From positions 22,144 to 86,143 of the forward strand of contig JNDT01001361.1 of the NCBI GenBank assembly GCA_000697055.1: a stretch of 64,000 bases of DNA. The letters run 5' to 3'. This document shows, piece by piece, positions 24,598 through 35,500 of the stretch; within the stretch, counting starts at the first letter, position 1; every line of letters begins with the position of its first letter. The stretch comes from Saksenaea vasiformis B4078 (Eukaryota; Mucoromycota; Mucoromycetes; Mucorales; Saksenaeaceae). The translations under genes and the position numbers were made by a program. The notes under the pieces are model-generated. The model did not search any database. It was not told where the DNA came from and saw nothing but the letters and a program-made list of their open reading frames with translations.

Positions 24598-25860
24598 ATG
24601 AAATTATATGCCATTCTTACCATCACTGCTGCCGTGGCATCCACTGTGTCAGCAGGTAAGCAGAAGCTGTGAAAATATACCATTCATATTCCATCGCTGT
24701 TTTTTTTTGTCCATACAGTCGGCTATGAAGGTTACGAAAAAGAGATTCGCAAACCCTACCCGCTTTACAACAAACCTTACGCTAACCATGTTCTTGACGG
24801 CTACAAAGGCGTGTATCCTAAAGGACTAAACCCAGGTTACAAGCTGCCCTATGATCCCCGTCGAGGTGGCAAGGGATGGTATCCAGATCATAAAAACCCC
24901 TATCCCTACTACGGCAACCCATACCCAGTCTATCCACATAACAACAAAGCTTATTTACCTTACGATCCCCGCCTAAAGCACGATAAATATTATCCAGGAG
25001 AATGGTCCGGCCATGAACACGAACACGAGCACATACCCGGAAATCATATGAACCATGAAGAACACAGAGGCGGAGGCCTGGAATTTCAAACAAAACCCCC
25101 CGTCGTTGTTGTGGAAACGGTGACCCATACTTTACCCTACGGCTTCCCCCACTTTGTAAGTCCATAACGAACGTCAATGTCAAACTCAAACTATACCTGT
25201 CTGTAGGACCCCGATGAAGATCATCACCATGATGATCCTGATCATTATGCCGTCAAGGGTAGAAAATATCGCGAGGTTGACATCTATCAAAAGGAACACG
25301 GTGGATCAGGAGGCCACGGCTCCCATGGCGGTAAAAAGCATCGCCAGCGAGGCAGTGGTGGGCGATACGGTTCAAGAGGATCGAGACATGGCCAAAAGAA
25401 GAAGAAGAACGGCGGACACGGACACGGACACGGTGGCGGACATGGCAAGCATAAGCAAGATGATGATGACAGCCACGGTCATGGTCATGGAAACAACAGA
25501 AATGACAAGCATCACAAGGGAGTTCATGCGGACTCAGTCGACAAAGGTGCCGACGTGAAATCCGCCAAAATTTTGGGTGAATTTGGAGCTGCCGCTGCGT
25601 CTTCCTCTGCCGGTGCTGCTGCTTCCAGCTCAAAGTTGGCTTCGTCCTCACACGCTGCGTCCAGCACCATGGCCTTTTCTATGGCATCCACCTCTGCAAA
25701 GTCAGCGGCTGTAATGGCAACAGACAATGCAAGCCGTAACAGTGCCAAATCTTCTGCCCACGTTGTTGCAACGCAATCTACTGCAGGTGCATCCAGCCCT
25801 CGTGTCACAGAGTTTACTGCCATTTTGCTCACTGGTCTGGCTACCTACTGGTTACTTTAA
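24598..25860 (+). CDS. Secreted, possibly GPI-anchored His/Tyr/Pro-rich protein
   Basis: Not assignable to a known family. Three exons (24598-24655, 24719-25155, 25207-25860) give 382 residues. Residues 1-19 (MKLYAILTITAAVASTVSA) are a clear signal peptide. The mature chain has a Tyr/Pro-rich section with repeated KPYPLY, YPYYGNPYPVYP-like phrases and a HEHEHEH cluster, then a second exon-3 section rich in His/Gly/Lys (GHGHGHGGGHGKHK). The last part is a Ser/Ala-rich linker ending in a hydrophobic tail (FTAILLTGLATYWLL) with no basic residues after it, as in GPI-anchor signals. The histidine clusters could bind metal, and the Ser/Ala linker suggests O-mannosylation and cell-wall placement; both are inferences. 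It converges on the PMC1 gene downstream. Confidence 0.8.
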
Positions 25861-26028
25861 ACCGCACTCTCCTAACAACAACAACAACAACGCACACCTG
25901 TCACTCGTTCTCAACCTATTCACCAACACAACCCCGTTATTCACAAGCACACAGAGACATGCCAGACTCAAACAGACAAATACCTAATCACACGCAAACA
26001 CACAGAGATACACACACCACACACACAC

Positions 26029-26077
<49 letters not shown>

Positions 26078-26340
26078 TGCTCACTGATTCACTTGCACTC
26101 TTCCCACACACACACGTCGTTCCCATGCTGCTTTCGATCTCTTCTTGTTCTTTAAAAATCTTAGATGCTGCGACTTTTTACATCTTACAGTCAGTTGCAC
26201 TGCTGTTTGATGTTAATCTTCAAAGATTATAAAATGTTTGTCGTCTTCCTTTCAATTATGCAGTTCCATCAACCATTGTCCCTTTTTGTTTTTATTTATC
26301 AAAATCCCATGAAAAAGAACGAAAAAAAGAAAGAAAAAGT
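25861..26340. other. Convergent spacer with CA repeat
   Basis: Separates the 3' ends of the secreted-protein gene and PMC1. It contains the CA array listed separately. Confidence 0.6.
26009..26074. repeat. CA dinucleotide microsatellite
   Basis: Near-perfect CA array with two single-base interruptions, between convergent genes. Confidence 0.95.
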
Positions 26341-29300
26341 TTAATTGTGTTGTTGATGCTGAGCTGCATTTTCAGCAGCACGTTGGAAATTCTGAGCATT
26401 TTGTACCAGTGCTGCAAAACGGTTGCGTCCGTTGCCATTGTTATGTAACGCGCCATAGTTGTGGGCAGCATTGATACGAGGAGAGGTGTTGACAGAGGAC
26501 GAACGAGTTCGGTTGCCACGGCTCTTGTTGCGCGAACGGCGAAGCAGAGAATAGACGCGTAATTCGTTGCGGACATCGCCAATTGCACCCTCCCAGCTCA
26601 TACGGGAATAAGTGGCCAGAGGCTTCGCTTCTTCGCTGAACTTGCGCTGACAGCCGCAGTCGGGAAGGAGACGAATGACGGTACCAATGGGGATGGAGAG
26701 AGAGCCGATCGCCACAGTAATGAGCCATTGCATAGGGGTCAACGGCACGGTCTTGAAGGCGATGCCACCAAAGGTAACAATCAAGAACTGACCCAGGATT
26801 ACAGTTACTTGCACAGCAAGGAAAATCCAGTTGTTGAAGATACTCTTGAAAACGTTGAGCGAGTTGTCAATGCGACGGCAGTTGATCTCATTGAACACTT
26901 GCAGGAAGACGAAGACGTTGAATACCATGGTGCGCAAGACAGCTTGGTCGTGAGCAGAAGGACCAAGATGGAAGATCTGATCACCCAGATAGATCACGCA
27001 GAGATTGATTGCGATTTGGAAAATAGCCTGACCCACAATCATCTTCGCCATAGGGAAGTTGATCAAGTGAGCATACTTGGAAATCGGCTTGCGCGACAAC
27101 AGTTCGTCCGTGGGTGGTTCGGTAGCAAGAGCCAGAGCAGCCAAGGTGTCCATAATCAAATTAACCCACAGCAACTGAACTGCACTGAGCACACTTTCAG
27201 AATTGGCGGAGGTAAGAGCACTGATGAATGAAAGCACCACAGCAGCGATGTTGACAGTCAACTGGAAGGTCAAGAATTTGCGTACACCGTCATTGACAGC
27301 ACGGCCCCACAAAAGCGCTTTGAGGATGGAGTTGAAGTTATCGTCCATAAGAATGATATCGGATGCTTCCTTTGCCACCTCTGTACCAGCAATACCCATA
27401 CTAAAACCAACATCGGCCAGCTTCAATGCGGGACCATCGTTTGTTCCGTCACCGGTCATACCAACCACCTGATCTTGCTCCTGTAGGCGAGTAACCACAA
27501 TGGTTTTGTCTGTAGGAGAAGAACGGGCGAGGACTTGCAAACGGGGAATCACCTTGCGCTGTTCTTCGGGGGTCATGGCGCGTAGTTCTGGACCGGTCAA
27601 TGCAACACCGCCCTTGGTAAGGATACCTGCGTTGCGAGCAATGGCCTTGGCTGTGTTGATATTATCACCGGTGATCATGCGTACAAACACGCCGGCTTGT
27701 CTGAAAGCAGCAACAGACTCGACGACACCAGGTCTGAGCGGGTCCATGATGCCAACAATACCGATCAGTACCAAATCTTCAAGCGGAGGTTCGTCATTGG
27801 AAATGTTATCCAGTTGCTCCTTGCTGATGTCCCGATAAGCGATAGCGATTGTACGGAGAGCCTTGTTTGCATACGAGCTGATAATGCCACCCCACTTGAC
27901 GTGAGATTCCTTGCTGAGCTTCTTCACCTGACCCTTCACATCGAGATAATGGGTACAGGCTTCAAGAACGATTTCAGAGGCACCCTTGACGTGAATTCTA
28001 TAATCGGATTGGTTCTTGGTAGTGGCAGAGCTTTCGAGGGTCTGGATCACGGTAGTCATTGTCTTTCGCTTGGATGCGAAGGGGTAAACCTTCACGGTCT
28101 TGCAGTCATGTCGGACGGTATCGTAATCGCATCCAAGCTGCTTTGTAAAGCCGAGCAAAGCACACTCCGTCTTTGATCCGACAAAGTCAACCTTGCCATT
28201 TTCATCCTTGCCTTCGAACGCGGTCGAGTTGACGCACACGGTTTCCTTGATAAGAGCGACAATTTTCTTGTCCACACGCGAGGCCCAGTCATTGGCCTGT
28301 TCGGGGGATTCGAAGGTTTCTTCGGCCAATGTACCTTCGGCAACGGTCATTTTGTTCTGGGTCAAGGTACCTGTCTTGTCGGAGCAAATAGCGGTTGCAT
28401 TACCCATGGTCTCACATGCAGCCAAGACACGGACCAAGTTGTTATCCTTCAACATCTGGGTGGTAGCAAAGGCAAGTGCCATGGTGACAGCCATAGGAAG
28501 ACCTTCGGGAACGGCGACGACAATGATTGTAATCGCCTGGATAACGATACTGATCATAGCGGCGGCGATTTCAGCGCCCGATGGGAATTGGGGGGCCAAT
28601 GCGGCGGTGACAAAATATTTGATGACAAGCGTAAGCAACATGGTAAGTGCAGCGGCAAAGCCCAGCTGGGCAATTTGTTCCGCCAAAGTATCCAATTTCA
28701 CTTGGAGGGGAGTTCCTTCAGTTTCAGAACCACGCATGGACATCATTGTCTTGCCGAAGAAGGAGTTCTCACCAACACCAATGACCACAGCGCGACCAAC
28801 GCCTTCCAAAACCTTGGAGCCAGACAAAATAAAGCAATCACCCTGACCTTCTGGGCGTTTCTTCATGGTATCACTTTCACCGGTAGCAGATGACTCGTCG
28901 CAGGCAAGATTGTGACCTTTGAGGTATAGACCATCGACAGGGATAATATCACCAGGTTCGAGGTTGAGAATGTCACCAGCATTCAAGTCATACACACTGA
29001 TTTGTTGTTCTTTGCCTCCACGAAGCACTTTGACGACACGGTCTTCCTTTTTGGCATTCAACTTTTTAAACTGAGCTTCCTTTTGATAATCGTTGATAGC
29101 ATTTGTCAAAATAACGGCAAGAACAGCGACCAGAATGGCAGTGCCTTCTACCCTGGAAATCGGAGAAAGTTTTAGATTTTAGTTTTCTTATTGTCTCACC
29201 GCCAGTTCACCAGCCACTTTCTGACTTCCCCCCAAAAAAAAAGAATGAATGAACGGTTAAAAAACATACCATCCAACACGTGGCTCATCTTCAGGATGTT

Positions 29301-29806
29301 GGGGTGAGTAATCTTCCCAGATACCGACAGCAAGAGAAACAATGGAAGCGATAGTACTAAAATTAAATGTCAATCAACGAGATAAACGATGACGATAACG
29401 ATAAACGACGATGACTTACAGCATGACTATAAGATGAATATATATGAGTATAAACAAAATCTCCGTAAATTGCATAAGATAACTTACTGAGAGTTTTATC
29501 ATTATAGGCAGCCCATAACAATTGTAAAAAGGATTTTGACTTTGCTTCCGGTAGTACGTTGCGACCAAATACAGCTTGACGTTGTGCAAAAGGTTTGTCG
29601 GATGAACGTTCAATACCTTCGTCAGGAGATAGACCCACTCTGGGATCCACGCGAAGTTTCTGACATATTTTATCAGTACCGCCTAATTGTTTCAATAGTT
29701 CAGGATTCTTTGGGTCGACTAATCGGGTTAATTCATCGACAGTAACACCAAAGGATTGTTGACAGCCATCACTATTCAACAATGGCCTCCGTTCTTCACT
29801 TGGCAT
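26341..29806 (-). CDS. PMC1: Plasma-membrane/vacuolar type Ca2+-transporting P-type ATPase
   Basis: P2B-type calcium pump that expels Ca2+ from the cytosol, in fungi usually at the vacuole. Exons: 29806-29488, 29426-29420 (only 7 nt), 29356-29270 and one long exon 29152-26341, giving 1,074 residues. Seen in order: a cytosolic N-terminus; the first membrane helices (TIASIVSLAVGI and VEGTAILVAVLAVILTNAI); the actuator motif CDESSATGESD (TGES); the PEGLP motif of M4; the phosphorylation site CSDKTGTLT; the nucleotide-binding region (KGASE); MTGDGTNDGPAL; then the C-terminal membrane bundle with NLIMDTLAALALATE. The tail after the last helix is short and basic/serine-rich, without an obvious calmodulin site. 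The short exon is required to restore the DKTL-I-M-L-TIAS helix. Confidence 0.96.
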
Positions 29807-30043
29807 ACTACTTTAAGAAAAAGATGCAAGGAAGAGGAAAGAAGGGGGAAAAAGTTGAATGTAGAAAGGGAAAGAAAGGGTAGTTAAGCAATCAACTATG
29901 GTGGAAAGGACTATCACTTCTTTCGGAGGGGCTTATTTAAAGCAAATAATGTGAATGGATGAGTTTCAACGTTCAAAACCACGAGCTAAATTTTTCACCT
30001 TTTTTTTTTTTGCACCACAGAAATTTCTTTTTTTTTATTTACT

Positions 30044-30100
30044 TTATTCAATAGCTTCATCTAAGATTCCTGCAAAGTCGTCTAGCGATGATGATGATGA

Positions 30101-30135
<35 letters not shown>

Positions 30136-32513
30136 GTTTTTCTTCTTCTCCTTCTTCTTCATCTTCACTACTACTACTTCTTATTGCGTTATCAGATGAA
30201 TCTTCACTATTTGTTGCTGTTGTCACTTGAGAAAGTTGAGATCTTCCATGTCGAGCTATTTTTACACGTCGTGTTGTTAATGGTGATCGTTCATGGTCTG
30301 TATCCTCTTCGTCGTCATCATCTGAATCCACTCCGCTATCGCCGTTGTTATTTAGCTCCCGTTTCCTTTTCCCTTTTCGGTGTAATTCCGTTAATGGACT
30401 ATTATATAAAAAAAGCAAGTGAGTTGTGGCGGATCGTCCATTTGATCGTCATATCCGACGGACTTGCCTTTCTACTGCCTCTGATTCGGTATCCCATACA
30501 TCCGTCCCACTTTCATTAATGAAATCTTCAACTTCTCTATCCGCCTCTTCCCAATCAATATTCTCCACTAGCCCTATATCGTCATCGTCAAACGCACCGT
30601 CATCGAGATCCAAAGGTGTCGATTCTGGGTTCTCGATTTCCCCCTCTCCTTGAGGAGAAGGGGTCGACGGTAAAGCATATTTCTCTTCATTTTGAATTTG
30701 CCACCGAGAAGTCGTGTCCAATAGCCATGCTGGTGTAACAACGTGAATCGGTCGACCAGAGTGGCGTGCAGCATTCACTTTAGATGTTCCAGCCTAATCA
30801 AGCTTTTAGCTTTTTTCTTACTCCCTTCGTTGTACAGTACCTTGGCAGCTATCAAATGTGTAATCTTCCCTGTCAATTCCAGAGAACAGACCGCTCCAAA
30901 CGACTCAGCCAATTGCCATATCCAGGATGTCTGCGGATCTTGTTGCAGTGGTATGACTCCCGAAAACACAATGTGAACACCCTGGAGGATTTTCTTCTTC
31001 ATGCTTGGTATCAAGTTAGTCACGTCTGGCTTACTCCGCGGCGATCCTGCGCCGTCTCTTTCTGCTTGCTTATTCGCATCCACTGCATCATAAAATTGCC
31101 GGTGGACGTCCTTCAGTATCTGCAAATAATGAATGTGTCATTTATGAAACCTAATATTAAATTAAACTAACCTTGAGCATTGTATATAATTCACGATCGT
31201 CATCAACAAGAAGTGGCTGATCCTTCTTATGTGCAAGCTCGCTCTGTTTTTGTGCAAGTGGTCTCTGCTGTTGCTGTTCTTTGGCCATTTCTTCTTGTTC
31301 ACGTTCTTGCTCAGCCAATTCGTCCTCTTCCAGTTCCTCCTCAATTTCCTCTTTTTCTGCATTGTCCGTCCCAGTTGCGCTATTTTCGTCCCCAGACCCA
31401 GGTTTTGGTATTGGAGGTTCTGGGACCTAATGCAGGTAACAAATCTCAGTCAATTACCAGCACGGTTCGTTTTCCATTGCAGAATATTCTTTCAGTCTAA
31501 CCTGTTTCGGGACAAACGGAGAATTGATGTCACCAATGCCGACAAAGAATTCATCTAAACGGGTAAAATTTTGTCGTTGAGTTGTTTCTAAGCCCGTTAT
31601 GCAAGAAAAAAAACGAAAGACCCTGCCCTCCGTTACCTACATGGCTTGATTTTAATCAAATTCGGAGAGAAACTCCACACATCCGAACGATCATCCAGGA
31701 CAACAACCATGGATGTATCACAAGGGAAAAGTCGCTGTAATTTCTTCTGTGTCATACCTACACATTACACATCCGGTCCTTTTAGAAAAAAAAAAGGAAT
31801 GCTTTGAATAAAACCTAACCACTTACTTCCGCTCTCGTCACGAGATAGAATGCGCTCTCGAAAAAGTTTGCCTTCGGGGTCAATTTCGCGTGCTACAGCT
31901 TCCGCATAATGACGGGTACCCATAGTATAAATGTGCAATTCAAAAATTTTGGAGACCTCTTCCAAAAACTCATACAATCCAGGTCTATCGATAAGAGAAT
32001 ACGGCTAAACACATGGTATCTTTCCAGAATATCCCGTCTTTACCTCAGCTTAATGTAGTATACAAGCATACTTCCCGGTAAAGTAAATTTGCGGATATCT
32101 TCTGTTGCTGCATGATTTGCGTTGTTTTCATCATTCATCCATTCGCCCACCGTTGGATCCCACGTAGCATGTACTATTGTCTGATCCAAATCCAAAATTA
32201 ACGATAATCTTCGACTTGCCATTAATCGTGCGGCATTTTCTTGTTCTATACGTTCCGCTTCCTAGGATAGACGCACTAGTATTAGCCGTAATGAGTCTCA
32301 ATAGAATAGCCGATATTACCTTCCGACTGACAGTCAATCCCAATGTGTCATGGCTCATGTTAATATTAGCACGTTGCTCGTCCGCACTTTATCCGTAAAT
32401 TAATTAATTAAACGAGATAGCAGATCGTCTTCCGTTGCATACCTTTCCAGTTTCTCTCCGCAAATGGCACAAAGACCTTTATATTGAACTTCATGCGTAC
32501 AATCCTCCATCAT
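30044..32513 (-). CDS. FCP1: RNA polymerase II CTD phosphatase Fcp1 (N-terminus unresolved)
   Basis: Removes phosphate from the CTD of the largest RNA polymerase II subunit and recycles the enzyme. The translated exons show a zinc-ribbon-like CTHEVQYKGLCAICGE start and a basic linker. The FCPH catalytic domain follows with the DxDxT signature (LDLDQTIVHAT), a PGLYEFLEEVSKIFELHIYT-type segment and VVVLDDRSDVW. Next is a BRCT domain (ILQGVHIVFSGVIPL, WIWQLAESFGAVCS and THLIAAK to VTPAWLLDT). The tail is very acidic and ends DDFAGILDEAIE, where family members carry a TFIIF-binding helix. The poly-Glu run is encoded by a TTC microsatellite near 30100-30165. The usual N-terminal beta-rich region before the CTHEVQ motif was not found. 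Position 32513 is the first Met in that exon, so the true start may lie upstream. Confidence 0.9.
30100..30165. repeat. TTC/TCT repeat inside FCP1 coding sequence
   Basis: Encodes consecutive Glu (and nearby Ser) on the minus strand in the Fcp1 acidic tail. Confidence 0.85.
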
Positions 32514-35500
32514 TTGCAATCTAAAAAAATTACCGATAAAATCAGGTAATGAGTGCACCAACTTATAATACTAGACCATTCGCCAGATCCATTTATATTT
32601 TCTTTTTGCTAACAAATCTTCCTTATGCTGCGGGTGCGGCAACTTACCCTATTGTGTCTCAATAAATTTTATGTCTCGTTTTCTTTAAACAAAAAGTTGA
32701 ACTGATCCAAATATAATCAAGCGCTAAAGGTGATGTAATCGCAAACGTCAAATTTTCGAGCATGGAGATTCCTTTGACAATCGTTAGATTGCTGAGCGCG
32801 TACCTTTTAACGCAGCGAAAACTATGACCGAAGTAAAGAGCATGTATGAGATTGAGTACTTAATCCAGGTACATACGTAGCAAACGATGACTTTTCCCGC
32901 AAAGTGCTATTCTTGACTTACCTGATCTCTGATTGTGCTTTATTTTTTTTGTTATTTTCGCACACCGTTGAGGTTGAACAACTTTTGGCAATGAGCAAAC
33001 ACAGCGGTGTCGCAAAATTCGCGGAAAGTCAGCACCATACGAAGTCCGACAAAATTTCTTACCTGATGGTTTAGCATAGGCGCCTCCCTAAGAGAGTACC
33101 TTTGTGAGATAGTAAGCGTAACAAGTTATGTTGTCCACATCATGCTGGTGCTACCACGGAGTCTCGCCTATGAGATAAAGTTGCTAGCACATGTAAATAA
33201 TCCTGACCAAACAGCACTTACAGCTCCGGGAGGACCTAAGGCGCCTTTATCTGTAAACACCCACAATATCCCGTTGTGGGTGTACCCAAGGCCGTCAGTC
33301 AATAGTAGATTAAGAGTCTCAGTACCAAAATATTACTGCATTGGAGTTACTTACGGTAGATACAGGTCATTTCAATAAGAAAACGAGATGGCATAGAACA
33401 AAAATAGCTTTAAGCAGCCATCATGACGGATGTCCCACTATTGGAAGGACATTAATTCCATTTATTTCTTGGTAAAGAGAGGAGAAGAATGCGATGTACT
33501 TATCAACAGTCTAGGGCGCAGTAAACTTTTGACATACAAGGGATACCCCATTCGCCGTTGAAAACGCTACCACCGCAAGGAAGTCATTCCATCACCTACA
33601 ACCACTTGTGTTGATGAAATCACTCACATGGAAAGATGATCCTGAAGAGCAAGTTAGCTTATGAATTGATTGTTACAAAATAAAGTACCGCCAGAATGAA
33701 TATATTTGGAAGAATTAATGAAAGGGAAAAAAAGCTTATTGCGAATGACAATCGGATAGCACAACGCTTTTCAAATACGGGTGTTTGAGAACGACAATAG
33801 ATCATGCTACAAATAAAGGAATTTTCAGCATAAATTATGGTAAACGATGCTACATCGCCAATAGTCTCAGAAGGGGGTCTAAATATGAACCGGACTAATA
33901 GTGAAACAGCCATGCCATCATAGCGATATCACACAACAAGTCTATGGTACCACCAAATGCATTCCGTTTGAATAGACACCTCAAATGCACGTGGATACGA
34001 AATGCGGCAGGTACGTCATATGTCACGGCAGTCAATCCTAATTTATTGGATATAAAAAGAGAAACCAGCGCAAAATGACAATGCGCAGACACTGGAGACG
34101 GCAGAACACAAACAATCCAATTTTTGCACATACCTCTGCTATTTAGCACATCGAAACGTTGGTGGCTGGGTTGAATCGTGTATGCTTGTCAAGAAGCTGC
34201 TCAGCGGGACAAAAAGGCGGCCGAAGCCAGACTGTTTATGATCAAGTCAATTAATGTCATCTAATTCAAGAGAAAGGTCTATGGTCCTTTGCATAGCTAC
34301 TACTCGTCGCTGTCCAGATCCCACTAGGACTTCGCCAGCCGCCTTCTCAAGACGTTTACAGTTTGTGTGTCAAGAAACCGATAATGCACGGTGAGACTGA
34401 AACATATCCGTTATCCGGTACAAATTAGGCGAGAAACTGGTTAATCAGAGAGAGCAAGCGAATCAATCGAAGTCTACGAAAGTATCTATTGGGAAGACGA
34501 TGTCGAGCAGTGAATTCGAGAGGAAGAAGCTCTAACAATATGTGCTTGAGGACGAAGGGAGCAACTGCTATAACCTCGAATATCGAGAGCCTCTCAAGCT
34601 GTTTCCTGAGCTCACTCAGGCAAGCTCACGTAACGCACCCTCCGAAAGGAGAGGGCGTCGATTAGGACTAGTGATGTTGTATATTACTGGCACAGAATCA
34701 TCATTGCTAAGTGCGAGAAACAAGAGCTGAAGTCTATGAAGCCAACGATAAGTCATGACCGTACTATCGGAGATTAGGTCTACTGTTTCAGGAACGACAT
34801 CTCGGAAAAAGAAAAAGCCTAGGGTCCACACGAAGGCTCGACCGATGGCATCAAGCTCTGCCGTTTTGGTGCCTCGCGATATCTCCAATAGCTCGTGAGG
34901 CAACTGCTAACATAGATAACCCGGTTGTCAGTGGCTACAACAAGGAAAATGCCAAGGAAACTGATCCACTTCTTGCCGATCAGTAAGACGATTATATCCC
35001 AAAGTAACCCGCTAATTTACCAAGTATTTCCTCAAATGCGAAGGCAGCAATAATTGCAATATAAAGAATTCAGGGTTTCTAGCATGCTTCACAGCGACGC
35101 TACTGTTCTGAGTAAAAAGGAAAATGATTTAGCCATTTGTATGATAGTTAAGCACGTTGCATCGACGTTTCCAAGTAAATTTTACTGCTTGGATATTCAT
35201 AACTACGGCTCTAAAACAATGTGCCACCTTAAATGTTTATGAAGAACACCCTTGAATCCATATTTTCGGAAGGAGCCTATTAGACTAACAGAGGGTTGTT
35301 TCATGCCTATCACATACAATGCATGGAGGTACATACAGCACATCCGCAGATATATTATGGAAATTTGTACCAAAACGTCTCCGTAGATAAGGTCACCCTG
35401 ACTAGTGGCGCATGCTTGTGGATCGACTTAGTCATTAGGCCTCTTTTCAAATGAAGTTTAGCTGCTTCTTCCTAAATGTTTATTGCTTCTCACGTGTAAT

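Noticed and set aside
24811..25860. Alternative frames across the secreted-protein exons (for example 25214-25558 plus and 25253-25651 minus)
   Set aside because: Shadows of the low-complexity His/Gly/Ser coding sequence. Only the spliced frame gives a signal peptide and GPI-like tail.
28193..28846. Long plus-strand frames opposite PMC1 (also 26728-27231 and 27697-28176)
   Set aside because: Antisense shadows of a conserved pump gene, without domains of their own.
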